Assembly (NCBI RefSeq): GCF_040675875.1
Contig: NZ_JBEGII010000001.1
Location: forward strand, 3,286,001 to 3,350,000
Origin: Microbacterium sp. LWO12-1.2
Lineage (GTDB): Bacteria; Actinomycetota; Actinomycetes; Actinomycetales; Microbacteriaceae
Direction of reading: 5' to 3'
Length of the DNA stretch: 64,000 nucleotides
Shown here: piece by piece, positions 43,334 through 53,051 of the stretch
Layout: the number at the start of each line of letters is the position of its first letter
Position numbering within the stretch: position 1 is the first letter of the stretch
The notes under the pieces: model-generated
The model's input: only the letters and a program-made list of their open reading frames with translations
Told to the model about the DNA's origin: nothing
The model's database searches: none
Translations under genes and position numbers: made by a program

Positions 43334-44310
43334 GCAAGCTCATCCGCGCCGCTGCGACGAGCCAGACGCTCTCGCTGGCGGCCATGGAGGAGGCGTCCCG
43401 ATTTGGCGTGCGGGATGCCGACATCGAGCACCTCTTCCTCGCGCTGACCATCGACGCGGGGATCGGTGGCCAGGTGCTGCGCAGCCTCGGGGTCACCCTC
43501 GATGCGGCCCGTTCGGCGATCGAGACGCAGCAGGCCGACCAGCTGGGTTCGCTCGGCGTGCACGCCGACAGCGCCGGCGGACGCATCGTCTACCCGGAGA
43601 CCGGGGGATACGACTGGGCGGAGCGTGCACTCGCGGTGATGAGGGCGGCCGTCTCCGGAGACCGGGATGGTGATTCGGCTGCCGTGCTGCGCGCGCTGCT
43701 CGCCGAGCCCAGTGGCCTCATGACGGATCTTCTCGAGCGGATGGACGTGGAGCCCGAGCGCATCGTCGAGGCGCTCGACGATGCCGCGGCGATGATCGCT
43801 GAACACCGGAGGACGGCGGCCGAGCGGCCGACCATCCACGGCACGCACACGGCGTTCGTACCGGCGGATCCGATCGACGTGTGGAGCCTGCTGGCCGACG
43901 GCGAACGCCTCGCGGAGTGGGAGCCGACCATCGGGGAGGTCGTGAGGAGGCATGCCGCGACCGGTCGATGGGAGGCGCGGACGCGCATGGTGGGCTCTGG
44001 TGGCAAGCCGCTGAAGATCCGCGACGGCATCCGTCGTCAGTGCGCCGAGTCCGTGCGCAGCGAGCAGCCATCGCACATCACCTGGCACTTCACCTATCCG
44101 GATGAGCCGCGATCGAATGCGCGCGTGGTCGCGGTCGACATCGAGCCGGCCGCGGCTGGGGCGCAACTGCGCCTCTCGTTCGGGTGGGAGTTGAACGCGA
44201 GTCGCCGCCGTCGGAGGCTCATCGGGGCGCTGCTCAAGCCGGTGTTCCGCTTCCTGTGCTTCGTGCAGCTGACGCAGATCGCCGGGGGTATCAGCCGCGC
44301 GTTCCGGTGA
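43330..44310 (+). CDS. Clp_N-domain protein fused to SRPBCC domain
   Basis: 326 aa. Residues about 1-150 are a double Clp_N-like repeat (AMEEASRFGVRDADIEHLFL; LDAARSAIETQQADQLGSLG; LLAEPSGLMTDLL). From about 165 a SRPBCC/START-type ligand barrel follows (TAFVPADPIDVWSLLADGER; HITWHFTYPDEPR). No AAA+ motor. Clp_N binds protein or small ligands; SRPBCC holds hydrophobic ligands. The combination with an HTH partner suggests a ligand- or protein-sensing co-regulator (inference). Confidence 0.82.
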   Translation: MSKLIRAAATSQTLSLAAMEEASRFGVRDADIEHLFLALTIDAGIGGQVLRSLGVTLDAARSAIETQQADQLGSLGVHADSAGGRIVYPETGGYDWAERALAVMRAAVSGDRDGDSAAVLRALLAEPSGLMTDLLERMDVEPERIVEALDDAAAMIAEHRRTAAERPTIHGTHTAFVPADPIDVWSLLADGERLAEWEPTIGEVVRRHAATGRWEARTRMVGSGGKPLKIRDGIRRQCAESVRSEQPSHITWHFTYPDEPRSNARVVAVDIEPAAAGAQLRLSFGWELNASRRRRRLIGALLKPVFRFLCFVQLTQIAGGISRAFR

Positions 44311-44429
44311 CGGGGCGGGTATGGACCGACTGTTTGTCATGCCTCACCATCTCGGGCATTGTGGAGACGGGTCGCCGACAGCTCCTCGTGCTTGTCTCGT
44401 AGCGACAGAACCACACACATTGAGAGAAA

Positions 44430-45434
44430 ATGCTCCCTCGGCACAGCGCAGTCACACTGGAACAGGTCGCCCGTCAGGCGGGAGTTTCGCGCGCCACGGT
44501 GTCGCGCATCGTGAACGGGGTGTCCACCGTCGACCCCGCGCTCGCCGAGCGCGTCAACGTGGTCGTGAAGCAGTTGGGCTATGTGCCCAATCTGTCCGCC
44601 CGTTCGCTCGCGAGTCGCCGGGCGGGAGCCGTCGCGCTCGTCGTACCGGAAGATGTGGAGCGCTTCTTCGGTGATCCCTTCTTCGGGGCACTGGTGGCGG
44701 GAATCCAGGGAAAGATGCGGGGCTCCGGCTTTCTTCTCGATGTGCTGATCGCGGCGGACGACCCTCGACAGACGTCGGACCTGTTGCTCGGGGGCAAGGT
44801 GGACGCGGCCATCCTCTTCTCCCACAGGATCGAACAGTCGTTCATGTCGACGATGTCGGCCTCGCTTCCCGTCGTTCTCGCGGGACGACCCACCGCTGCA
44901 ACCGAACCGACGTGCCACTACGTCGATGTCGACAACCGAGGAGGCGCGGAGCTCGTCACCCGTCATCTCCTGGAGAGGGGCCACCGCCGGATCGCGATGG
45001 TTCGAGGGCCGGAGGATTCGCCGGCCGCGGCCGATCGCCTGCAGGGGTATCTCGATGCGCACGAGGCGGCGGGCATCGAGACAGGGCCGATCGTGGCAGG
45101 AGATTTCACGAGTGCCGGCGGTGTCGCCGCCGCTGAGCAGTTGCTCGACGAGAGCGGGTGGACCGCCGTCTTCGCCGCGAACGATCTGATGGCGATCGGA
45201 GCGATAGGCGTGCTCAGAACGCGGGGGCTTCGGATCCCCGAGGACATCGCGGTCGCCGGCTTCGATGATGTGCCGTCAGCGGCGGATACGGTTCCGCCGC
45301 TGACAACCGTGCGCCAGCCGTCACGCGAGCAGGGCGCTGCGCTCGCGGAGACGGCGCTTGCCCTGGTGGCAGGAGAGCCTGTCGAACAGGGGCAGGTGCT
45401 CGCGACCGACCTGATCGTCCGCGCGTCCACCTGA
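44430..45434 (+). CDS. LacI-family transcriptional regulator
   Basis: 334 aa. HTH VTLEQVARQAGVSRATVSRI (about 8-27), LacI hinge, and ligand domain (PEDVERFFGDPFFGALVAGI; RRIAMVRGPEDSPAAADRLQ; NDLMAIGAIGVLRTRGLRIP; DIAVAGFDDVPSAADTVPPL). Convergent with the ABC/ManD operon and the likely regulator of it through the 16-bp palindrome at 51431. Confidence 0.93.
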   Translation: MLPRHSAVTLEQVARQAGVSRATVSRIVNGVSTVDPALAERVNVVVKQLGYVPNLSARSLASRRAGAVALVVPEDVERFFGDPFFGALVAGIQGKMRGSGFLLDVLIAADDPRQTSDLLLGGKVDAAILFSHRIEQSFMSTMSASLPVVLAGRPTAATEPTCHYVDVDNRGGAELVTRHLLERGHRRIAMVRGPEDSPAAADRLQGYLDAHEAAGIETGPIVAGDFTSAGGVAAAEQLLDESGWTAVFAANDLMAIGAIGVLRTRGLRIPEDIAVAGFDDVPSAADTVPPLTTVRQPSREQGAALAETALALVAGEPVEQGQVLATDLIVRAST

Positions 45435-45450
45435 CCCCCGTCGGGCCCAG

Positions 45451-46329
45451 TCAGCCCTTGACGGCACCTGCCATGATTCCACTGACCAACTGCTTGCCTG
45501 CGAAGACGAACAGAAGCAGAAGAGGCGCCGTGGCGAGGAGCACGCCAGTCAGGACGACCGAGTAGTCGACGAAGTAGCCCGACTGCAGCAGGGACAGGGC
45601 CACAGGCAGCGTCGGGTCCTGCCGGTCGAGCACGATGAACGGCCAGAAGAAGTTGTTCCACGCGGAGACGAAGGTGAAGAGCCCCAGCATCGCCGCTGCC
45701 GGTCGTGCGGCGGGGACTCCGACCGTGAGGAACGATCGGAAGGATGATGCGCCATCGACCCTGGCCGCTTCGATGAGCTCATCGGGGACGGCCTGTCTGA
45801 GGTACTGCGTCATCCAGAACACTCCGAAGGCGCTGGTGAGCGATGGGATGATGACCGCACCGATGTTGCCGGTCCAACCGAGCTCGCTGAACATGATGTA
45901 CAGCGGCACCACGCCCAGCTGCATCGGAACGGCCATGGTCGCCACGACCATCACCAGGAGCCTTCCCCGCCCGCGGAAATGGAGCTTCGAGAATGCCCAG
46001 CCGGCCAGGGTCGAGAAGAAGACGACCGAGACGGCGATCAGTGTGGAACTGTAGATCGAGTTCCACAGGGCACGCCAGAAGTTGACCGACGGGTCGTTCA
46101 CGACCTTGTCGACGTTGGCCCAGAAGTTGCCACCGGGCAGCCACGACATGTGCGGGTCTCGAACGGTGTACGAGTCGCCGGACCCGATCAGGAATGACCA
46201 GTAGAAGGGGAACACGCTGGCCAGCAGCACGACGCCCAGGAAGAGGTAGACCCACGGGCTCGGTCGCGAGAAACGTCGTGCGCGACGGAAGGTCTTCGAC
46301 ACGTTCGGCGTCGACATGTGACGACTCAT
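45451..46329 (-). CDS. Carbohydrate ABC permease (MalG-type)
   Basis: 292 aa, six helices. The EAA loop is QYLRQAVPDELIEAARVDGA. Partner of the adjacent MalF-type permease; ATGA overlap. Imports a carbohydrate or sugar-acid derivative with the binding protein. The operon lacks an ATPase, so a shared MsiK-like ATPase elsewhere is expected. Confidence 0.93.
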   Translation of the reverse strand: MSRHMSTPNVSKTFRRARRFSRPSPWVYLFLGVVLLASVFPFYWSFLIGSGDSYTVRDPHMSWLPGGNFWANVDKVVNDPSVNFWRALWNSIYSSTLIAVSVVFFSTLAGWAFSKLHFRGRGRLLVMVVATMAVPMQLGVVPLYIMFSELGWTGNIGAVIIPSLTSAFGVFWMTQYLRQAVPDELIEAARVDGASSFRSFLTVGVPAARPAAAMLGLFTFVSAWNNFFWPFIVLDRQDPTLPVALSLLQSGYFVDYSVVLTGVLLATAPLLLLFVFAGKQLVSGIMAGAVKG

Positions 46330-47363
46330 CGGCTGGCCTCCTCGACCGGTTGTGCGTTGTCATGAGTGGCACGGCGCGCGCGACGGGCCCGGCGCCCCGC
46401 GTCTTCTGCGACAGCCGCAGAATCGTCGCGGACCAGCCCCCGTGTGACGATCAGGTTGATCAGCCCGACGAGCAGGATGAGCGCGAAGAGGATCCAGGCC
46501 ATCGCGGCGGCTCGACCGAAGTCCCACTCGCCCCACCCGACGTTGTAGAGGTAGAGCGCGATCGTGAGCCACTGGTTGTCCGGCCCACCTGTTCCCGTGT
46601 GGTCGTACATCCGAGGCTCGTCGAACACTTGGAGCCCACCGATCGTGGAGGTGACGACGACGAAGATCAGGGTTCCGCGCAGGCCGGGAATGGTGATCGA
46701 CAGGAACTGTCGGATCGCCCCGGCCCCGTCGACCGTCGCTGCTTCGTAGTACTCCCGCGGGATCGCCTGCATAGCGGCGAGCAGGATGAGCGTGTTGTAC
46801 CCGGTCCAACGGAAGTTGACCATCGTGGCGATCGCGACGTGGCTGGCGAACGGATCGGTGTGCCAGGGGATCGACGTCATTCCCAGCTGCGTGAGCAGCG
46901 AGTTCACGAGCCCGAACTTGTCGCCGAACATGTTGCTGAAGATCAGAGCGACCGCGACGGGCGCCATGACGTACGGAACGAGAACGCTCATGCGCCAGAA
47001 CGTGCGTGCTCTGATGTTGCGATCAAGGGCAGCGGCGATGATGATCGCTGCGACGAGCTGCGGGATGGTCGAGAGCAGGAAGATGCTCACCGTGTTGCGC
47101 AGTGCGATCCAGAACTCGGGGGCGGACAGCACACGCCAGTACTGGTCGAACCCGACGAACTCACCTGTGCCGCGAACCATGTCCCACTCCATGAGTGAGA
47201 TGACGGCCGTGTAGCCGATCGGGAAGAGGCCGGTGGCGATGAAGATCAGGAAGAACGGCGCGATGTACAGATATGGCGCTGTCTTCACGTCCCACCGGGT
47301 CAGCTTCTCCCGGAGGGCTGAGCGGCCGTTCTGCTGCGGAGCGATCGAACGATGTGAAGGCAT
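46326..47363 (-). CDS. Carbohydrate ABC permease (MalF-type)
   Basis: 345 aa; six helices (YIAPFFLIFIATGLFPIGYT first) and EAA loop (AIPREYYEAATVDGAGAIRQ). Precedes the MalG-type subunit. Separated from the binding-protein gene by a GC-rich hairpin that may lower permease expression relative to the binding protein. Confidence 0.93.
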   Translation of the reverse strand: MPSHRSIAPQQNGRSALREKLTRWDVKTAPYLYIAPFFLIFIATGLFPIGYTAVISLMEWDMVRGTGEFVGFDQYWRVLSAPEFWIALRNTVSIFLLSTIPQLVAAIIIAAALDRNIRARTFWRMSVLVPYVMAPVAVALIFSNMFGDKFGLVNSLLTQLGMTSIPWHTDPFASHVAIATMVNFRWTGYNTLILLAAMQAIPREYYEAATVDGAGAIRQFLSITIPGLRGTLIFVVVTSTIGGLQVFDEPRMYDHTGTGGPDNQWLTIALYLYNVGWGEWDFGRAAAMAWILFALILLVGLINLIVTRGLVRDDSAAVAEDAGRRARRARRATHDNAQPVEEASR

Positions 47364-47387
47364 GGACGAAGTCTCATTTCGTTGAGA

Positions 47388-47416
47388 AGCCCCCGCCCGA
47401 GTCCCGGGCGGGGGCT
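47388..47416 (-). terminator. Intra-operon hairpin between binding protein and permeases
   Basis: AGCCCCCGCCCG-agtcc-CGGGCGGGGGCT, 12-bp perfect arms, 5-nt loop, 6 nt past the binding-protein stop. Common at this position: partial termination or mRNA protection that gives binding-protein excess. Confidence 0.75.
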
Positions 47417-47421
47417 GCGGA

Positions 47422-48690
47422 TTACTCGATCGAGTTCACCTTTTCGACCCACTGATCCCACGATGCAGCGGCATCCTGCGTGCCGTCTTCGACGCGGGCG
47501 ATCGCGTCTCCCATCGCGGTGGCGACCTGGAAGTACAGCTCACCCTTGAACGGAGCGACCTCCACCGCCTGCGCCCTGTCGGAGAAGATCTGCCCGATGG
47601 GGGCGTCGTTGAAGAACGGATTGGTCGCCTCGAGAAGGACCGGCGAGCTCATCGCTTCGACCTGGCTCGGGAACAGACCTGCGTTCTCGAAGTACTTGAG
47701 CTGCTGTTCCGGCGCCGTCAGCCAGTCGGCGAGCTTCTGCGCCTCTTCGACGTTGGCTCCGGAGGCTGGGACGGTGAGGTACGAGCCTCCCCAGTTGCCG
47801 CCGCCGTTCGGGAACACGTTGGCGACGTCCCACGTGGTGACGTCCTTCGCGTTGCCCTCGATGACGCCCAGCATCCACCCCGGGCAGAGCATGGTGGCGA
47901 AGCCGCCGTTGGCCATCGCCGCGTACCAGTCGGTGCTCCACTGGCTGAGATGCGCCGACTGCGTGGCACTCGCGGCCAGTAGCTGGTCGTAGGAATCACG
48001 GACCTCGTCGTTCTCGGTCGCGGTGATCGCGCCGCTCTTCGGGTCTTCGTAGGGAGCAGCGATCTGGTTGATCATCCCCTGCCAGACTCCGCGCGCCGAG
48101 TCGAAGAACGGAAGCCCGGTCGCTTCGACGTACTGATCTCCGACCTCGAAGTAGCGGGCCCAATCTCCACCGAGAAGCTCGGCGACGGCGTCGCGATCAG
48201 CGGGCAGGCCGGCAGCCTCGAACAGGTCGGAGCGGTAGCAGATCGCCAGCGGGCCGATGTCTGTGCCGTATCCGATGAGGTTGCCTTCAGGATCGGTCGC
48301 CTCTTCCACCTTCCAGTCCAGCCAACGATCCTTCAGGTCGGCTGGCACGGGTGCGAGCAGGTCCGAATACTCCATCACCTCGGGCAGCCAGTCGCCTTCC
48401 ACGTACTCGATGTCCGAGAGCCCGGTCTTTCCGAGCTTCTGGAAGAAGTTGGTTCGGGCGTCATCGGTCGTGGCCGCCTTATTGTGAATGATCTTCACGC
48501 CGGGGTTGAGCTCTTCGTACTCGGCGAACATCTCGTCGGCGAACCCCGAATCGTTGAACGTCCCCACCGTGAGGGTCACGTCGCCCGATGCGGCGTCGTC
48601 TTCTGCGGCGGGCGCGCACCCCGACAGCAGCAGTCCGGCTGCGGCCGCTCCTGCCCCGAATCGGATGATGTTGTGTTTCCTGGTCACCAC
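47422..48690 (-). CDS. ABC transporter extracellular substrate-binding lipoprotein (SBP_bac_1)
   Basis: 422 aa from GTG 48690 (ggag, 6-nt spacer). Lipobox LLLSGC with signal MVTRKHNIIRFGAGAAAAGL. The mature domain shows NPGVKIIHNKAATTDDARTN, YVEGDWLPEV and WSTDWYAAMANGGFATML, as in cluster B carbohydrate-binding lipoproteins. Partner of the two permeases. Its ligand is probably the substrate or product chain of the upstream enzymes. Confidence 0.93.
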   Translation of the reverse strand: MVTRKHNIIRFGAGAAAAGLLLSGCAPAAEDDAASGDVTLTVGTFNDSGFADEMFAEYEELNPGVKIIHNKAATTDDARTNFFQKLGKTGLSDIEYVEGDWLPEVMEYSDLLAPVPADLKDRWLDWKVEEATDPEGNLIGYGTDIGPLAICYRSDLFEAAGLPADRDAVAELLGGDWARYFEVGDQYVEATGLPFFDSARGVWQGMINQIAAPYEDPKSGAITATENDEVRDSYDQLLAASATQSAHLSQWSTDWYAAMANGGFATMLCPGWMLGVIEGNAKDVTTWDVANVFPNGGGNWGGSYLTVPASGANVEEAQKLADWLTAPEQQLKYFENAGLFPSQVEAMSSPVLLEATNPFFNDAPIGQIFSDRAQAVEVAPFKGELYFQVATAMGDAIARVEDGTQDAAASWDQWVEKVNSIE

Positions 48691-48827
48691 TTGACACTCC
48701 TTTGCGTCTGGATCTGCGTGCGTGTTCCTGGCGGCGGATGCCGTCAGAGGGCGCCGACGATTGGTCGCACCAGTCATCGGCGGATAAGCCATGGATTGCT
48801 CATCGCATGGCGGGCTTGCGAAAAGGC

Positions 48828-50036
48828 TCACCAGTCGATGGGGGTACCGTCTTCACGTTCCGCGACCGGCAGGTAGGAGCGTTCATAGGGGAAGGCGCGT
48901 GCGGCGACCTCGTCGAAGTCCACGCCCAACCCCGGTGCGTCACCCGGGTGGAGGTATCCCTTGTCGAATGAGTAATCGGCCTGGAAGACGGAGAGCGCTT
49001 CACGGGGGTAGCCCATGTACTCCTGGATCCCGAGGTTCGGCGTCGCGATATCGAGATGCAACGAGGCCGCCATCGTGATCGGCGAGACATCGGAAGGGCC
49101 GTGAGGGGCGACCTTGACCTGGTAGAGCGACGCGAAGTCGTTGATCCGGCGCGAGGGCGAGATTCCACCGGCGTGCATGACGCTGGTGCGGACGAAGTCG
49201 ATGTACTGCCCGGAGATGAAGCCCATGCAGTCCCAGATGGTGTTGAACACCTCTCCGATGGCCAGCGGGGTCGTGGTGTGCTGTCGCACCAACCGGAGTG
49301 CTTCCTGGTTCTCGCCCGGCGTGACGTCTTCGAGCCAGAACAGCCTGACCGGCTCCAGATCCTTGCCGAGCCGGGCCGCTTCGATCGGTGTGAGTCGATG
49401 GTGGGCGTCGTGGAGCAGTCGTATCGAGTCCCCCACGTGCGAGCGCACCGCTTCGAGAACGCCGGGGATGTGGCGAAGGTAGGCATCGGTGTCCCACACC
49501 TCGATCGTGGGGAGGCCGTTCGTCGGCTCGCCCGGTTCAGGAGATGCGACCGCGTACACGCTTTGTCTTCCCGGAATCCCGGACTGGGCGCGCACGGCGA
49601 GGTATCCCGCCTCGAGCTTCTCGTCGATGGCGTCGAGAAGCTGCGGCACCTCCCAGCCGGATGCGTGGGCGTAGGTCAGCACTCCCTCCCGCACCGCGCC
49701 GCCGAGCAGTTGGTACACGGGCACTCCGAGCTCTTTGCCCTTGATATCCCAGAGCGCCAGATCGACGGCTCCGATGGCGGCCATCGTGATGGGTCCGCGC
49801 CGCCAGTACCCGCCCTTGTACAGCCACTGCCAGGTCTGCTCGATCCGTTGGGCGTCGCGACCGACGAGAAGAGGGCAGACATGGTCACGCAGGTAGGCGG
49901 CGACAGCCAGCTCGCGCCCGTTCACGGTGGCGTCTCCCCAGCCGACGACGCCGTCGCTCGTGACGATCTTCACGGTGACGTAGTTCCGACCGGGGGAGCA
50001 CACGATGACCTCGGCGCTCGCGATGATCGAAGGCAC
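48828..50036 (-). CDS. Mannonate-dehydratase-type enolase superfamily enzyme (ManD/RspA family)
   Basis: 402 aa, GTG start that shares one base with the upstream stop (TAGTG). It has a capping domain and TIM barrel with enolase ligands D210 (LLHDAHHRL), E236 (WLEDVTPGE), E262 (AIGEVFN), base H212, and the ManD-like R149 and Y161. Dehydrates D-mannonate (or D-gluconate) to 2-keto-3-deoxygluconate in characterised relatives; RspA-type relatives have low activity or unknown substrates. A second copy is at 54651 (about 50% alike by eye). Confidence 0.88.
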   Translation of the reverse strand: MPSIIASAEVIVCSPGRNYVTVKIVTSDGVVGWGDATVNGRELAVAAYLRDHVCPLLVGRDAQRIEQTWQWLYKGGYWRRGPITMAAIGAVDLALWDIKGKELGVPVYQLLGGAVREGVLTYAHASGWEVPQLLDAIDEKLEAGYLAVRAQSGIPGRQSVYAVASPEPGEPTNGLPTIEVWDTDAYLRHIPGVLEAVRSHVGDSIRLLHDAHHRLTPIEAARLGKDLEPVRLFWLEDVTPGENQEALRLVRQHTTTPLAIGEVFNTIWDCMGFISGQYIDFVRTSVMHAGGISPSRRINDFASLYQVKVAPHGPSDVSPITMAASLHLDIATPNLGIQEYMGYPREALSVFQADYSFDKGYLHPGDAPGLGVDFDEVAARAFPYERSYLPVAEREDGTPIDW

Positions 50037-51400
50037 TAGACCCCCCTCTCCTCGATGCGCACGCGGACGGTGTCGGTTCTCTCGGCCAGATCTGAGATCG
50101 AGACTCGGTCGTACCCGAAGATCGCGGATCGCACGAGGTCATGCAGGGGGATCGTCCATCGTTCATCGATTCCCCCTGGCCCTGCGAGCACACCGGCGAC
50201 GGCTCCGACGGTCGCGGCGTTGGAGTCGGTGTCGAACGCGCCGCGAACGGCCAGTTCGATCGACTGGCTGAAGTCGCCATCGCCCCAGAGGAGTGCAGCG
50301 GTGATCACGCCCGCATTGTTGATGCTGTGCACCCAGTTCTTCTCGCTGTGCCTCGCATGCAATGCGACGAGGGCTTTGTCCCAGCTCTCGCCGCGCGCGA
50401 AGGTGGCAAGCACCGTGCGCACCTCGTTCGCGAGCCTGCTGTGCGGGGGGATATGACGCAACGACTCGGAGATGAGTTCGGAGACATCGTCGATCGCGAA
50501 AGCCGCGGCGACCAGCGAGGCCGCCCACATCTCCGCATAGATGCCGTTTCCTCGGTGAGAGACGACGGCGTCTTTCCATGCCAGCCCGGCCGCCCTTCGC
50601 GGATCCCCGGGGCACACCATGCCGAAGACGTCCGCGCGGATGAGGGCACCGATCCACTCCCGGTAGGGATTCTCGGTGCCGCCCGCAAGCGTCGGCGGCA
50701 CCCCACGAACGATGTTCCTGTAGGCCGCGCGCTCTGCCGTGAACGTCTGTCGATACGGGAGCCGCTCGAGCCATGCCGCAGCGATGTCGGCGGGAGCGAA
50801 CTCTGCTCCATGCTGCTCGAGGATGTGCAGATTGAGGATCGTGTAGTCGATGTCGTCGTCTCGGCTCGACCCGTTCACTCGTCCGCGCGTGCTCTCCGTC
50901 CAGTTGGGCAGAAAGCCCCATTCGAGAGCATCTGAACTCGAGACGGGGATGTAGTCGACGAGAGGCACGGCATCGACAGACGTCAGGTAGGCGTTGATCT
51001 TCTCGTAGCTCCAGTGGGTGCCGTCTTCGATGGGCTTCCCGAGCATGTTGCCGACGATGCGACCGGTCCAGGCCGCGTGAATTCCCGCGCTGGCGGCATC
51101 CCCGGCAATCGGTGTCGCGTGCGATGCGGGCAGCAGTGCAAGGATCGCGTCGAGTTCAGAGGGTTCGCTTGCGGAATAGGTCTCGTTCCCGAGCGTCTCG
51201 AGTTCTGCGGTGAGGGCGAGGAAGTCGGCGTCGGATGCTCCGCTCCGCTCGAGGAACCGGAACCGCTCTCCGTGAACTGTCACATCGTGACCACTGTCGG
51301 ATGCGTGCCGCAGCTCGTGGCGAGCAAGGTCACGTGGGATGGCATCATCGCCGTTGACCGTCGAGGGCAACGCCTGCGGCTGGGCGTCGGAAGTCAGCAT
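50036..51400 (-). CDS. ADP-ribosylglycohydrolase-family protein
   Basis: 454 aa from ATG 51400. The first ~100 residues are a non-family extension; then an ADP-ribosyl-GH/DraG-like domain with metal motifs: [25 protein letters not shown] and [15 protein letters not shown]. DraG relatives remove ADP-ribose from proteins, but in sugar operons such proteins may act as glycosidases on small substrates. First gene of the ManD/ABC operon, so the latter is inferred here. Confidence 0.85.
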   Translation of the reverse strand: MLTSDAQPQALPSTVNGDDAIPRDLARHELRHASDSGHDVTVHGERFRFLERSGASDADFLALTAELETLGNETYSASEPSELDAILALLPASHATPIAGDAASAGIHAAWTGRIVGNMLGKPIEDGTHWSYEKINAYLTSVDAVPLVDYIPVSSSDALEWGFLPNWTESTRGRVNGSSRDDDIDYTILNLHILEQHGAEFAPADIAAAWLERLPYRQTFTAERAAYRNIVRGVPPTLAGGTENPYREWIGALIRADVFGMVCPGDPRRAAGLAWKDAVVSHRGNGIYAEMWAASLVAAAFAIDDVSELISESLRHIPPHSRLANEVRTVLATFARGESWDKALVALHARHSEKNWVHSINNAGVITAALLWGDGDFSQSIELAVRGAFDTDSNAATVGAVAGVLAGPGGIDERWTIPLHDLVRSAIFGYDRVSISDLAERTDTVRVRIEERGV

Positions 51401-51430
51401 CTGTGATGGCTCCAAGTCTGTGAACACTAG

Positions 51431-51446
51431 GAGAGAGCGCTCTCTC
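51431..51446. promoter_or_regulatory. LacI-type operator upstream of the ADP-ribosyl-GH/ManD/ABC operon
   Basis: GAGAGAGCGCTCTCTC, fully palindromic 16 bp with the central GCGC and outer GAGAG typical of actinobacterial LacI operators. Lies 30 nt before the ATG at 51400. Confidence 0.78.
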
Positions 51447-51546
51447 AGTGATCTGACCATAGCTGTCGCCCGCCGGTCACGTCAACTCGGAGGCGAGTCG
51501 ATCCTGGGTGCGACACCTGCCGCCACGCACCCCTGGTGGGAGCTTG

Positions 51547-51562
51547 TTCTGTATATATAGAA
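51547..51562. promoter_or_regulatory. Candidate PadR operator
   Basis: TTCTGTATATATAGAA, symmetric apart from one position either side of the centre, 9 nt before the PadR ATG and AT-rich in a GC-rich region. Autoregulation inferred. Confidence 0.45.
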
Positions 51563-51570
51563 TAAGCCTC

Positions 51571-51894
51571 ATGACGAAGCTGACGCGGGTCACGGCACCC
51601 ACCCTCGACGTGGTGCAGGTTCTGCTCGGTTCCGCGGATCCGGTCTGGGGCCTCGCGCTGGCCAAGGCCGTGGAGCGCGCACCGGGCACGGTGTACCCGA
51701 TCCTCTCCCGGCTCGAGGAGCTCGGCTGGATCGTCGGCGACTGGGAGGGCGAGTCCGACCACTCGGGACCGCGCCGCCGGTACTACCGCCTCACGGATGA
51801 GGGGCGTGCAGAGGCCGCCGCGCTCGTCGCCGCGCGCGCTCGCCGCGTTGCGGCCGCGCCGACACCGCGACTCGCGTTCGGGATCTCGGGATGA
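51571..51894 (+). CDS. PadR-family transcriptional regulator
   Basis: 107 aa from ATG 51571. PadR winged helix-turn-helix: LDVVQVLLGSADPVWGLALA, APGTVYPILSRLEELGWIV and RRRYYRLTDEGRAEA. Small, without the long C-terminal dimer helix of larger PadR proteins. The stop overlaps the next start as ATGA; the pair is typical of PadR plus membrane protein. Confidence 0.9.
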   Translation: MTKLTRVTAPTLDVVQVLLGSADPVWGLALAKAVERAPGTVYPILSRLEELGWIVGDWEGESDHSGPRRRYYRLTDEGRAEAAALVAARARRVAAAPTPRLAFGISG

Positions 51895-52895
51895 ACGGTT
51901 CCGAGGCGCTCATCCGCATCGCCGCGGCCCTTCTTCCGCGTTCGCGGCGGGAGGTGCGCCGAGAGGAATGGCTCGCCGATCTCGCCGGCGCGGAAGAGCT
52001 CGGCATCCCTCGCGTGCAGGTGGCACTCGGCGCGCTGCAGGCCGCTCTGTCCGAGGGGGTGAGCGCTCGGCGCGGGACTTTCACGCGCCGACGGGTCTTC
52101 GCGATCACCGCGATCGTCGTCGGTGCGGTCGTGGTGGGCGCTCCCGCCGCAGCCATCGCAGTGATGCTCGTCTCCGATGCGCGCGGTGTCGTGACGGTCG
52201 AGGCGACGGATGGCGGCGACCGCGAGGTGTTCTGGCGGGACTACCCGGGGATCCCGGAGCTCGAGCCCGAGGACATCCTCTCCGGGCCGACGCTGGAACA
52301 GGGCGAGGCGGAGGGACGTGCCCTGCTGGAGGAGATCGAGACGGCGCTGACGGCCGAGTTCGGTCTGGCGTGGGCCCCGCCGTCCACCGGCAACGGAGAC
52401 CAGGTCGCCTTCCCCGCGGAGAACTTCTACGGCGGGCCGTCGATGCTCAGCACTCTCAACGTGCAGGGGCGCCAGTCCACCAGCGTGCCCGCGACCTGGA
52501 CGGAGAAGGAGCGGGCGCTGGAGATCATCGCCAGTATCGCGGCGCGGCACGGCTTCACGGAGCTGACGCTCGATCACGACTCCGAGTACATGACGGCCGC
52601 CGAGGTGAAGCAGGCCTTCGGCGGTGTGACCCCTGAGGAGTCGGTGGTCGTCTCGGGGACCATCGAAGGCCCCACGGGGCAGTGGCTCATGTTCGGCATG
52701 CAGGACCTCTCCCTCGATCGCGACGGACGCTTCACCGAGGATGCCGAAGCCTCAGCGGAGTACGGCTCGCTCCCGAACTCGATCTCGGTCATGTACGGCG
52801 CGAACGGACTGCTGCCGGCCGCCGACCGTGCGGAGTTCGAACGTCGGCTGGCGCCCTACGTCGGCCTCGCGCGTCCGGAGCCGCTCGAGAGCTGA
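51891..52895 (+). CDS. Membrane-anchored protein coupled to PadR
   Basis: 334 aa. Cytoplasmic N-terminus with an HAAS-like helical region (ALIRIAAALLPRSRREVRRE), one membrane helix (VFAITAIVVGAVVVGAPAAA), and an extracytoplasmic domain of about 260 residues without a recognised family. The N-terminal arrangement resembles proteins regulated by PadR partners. Function unknown. Confidence 0.82.
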   Translation: MNGSEALIRIAAALLPRSRREVRREEWLADLAGAEELGIPRVQVALGALQAALSEGVSARRGTFTRRRVFAITAIVVGAVVVGAPAAAIAVMLVSDARGVVTVEATDGGDREVFWRDYPGIPELEPEDILSGPTLEQGEAEGRALLEEIETALTAEFGLAWAPPSTGNGDQVAFPAENFYGGPSMLSTLNVQGRQSTSVPATWTEKERALEIIASIAARHGFTELTLDHDSEYMTAAEVKQAFGGVTPEESVVVSGTIEGPTGQWLMFGMQDLSLDRDGRFTEDAEASAEYGSLPNSISVMYGANGLLPAADRAEFERRLAPYVGLARPEPLES

Positions 52896-52914
52896 ACGCG
52901 CACGCCGACCGCGG

Positions 52915-52972
52915 TGAGGGGTCACAACACGCCGCGCCGCTCCGGCTGCTCGCGGCGTGTTGTGACCCCTCA
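52915..52972. repeat. 58-bp dispersed palindrome, copy 2 (variant arms)
   Basis: Arms start TGAGGGGTCACAACACG and extend to 22 bp, with perfect complement and a 14-nt loop (23 bp with the outermost G-C pair). It differs from the other copies at two or three arm positions that are compensated in the other arm. Lies between convergent 51891 and 53052 genes. Confidence 0.9.
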
Positions 52973-53051
52973 CGCGAATGTCGTGAGCCCACACGTGAGA
53001 GTGAGGACGCGGGCGTGAGGTTGGACGAGCGCGGGGCACGAAGGCGAGTGG

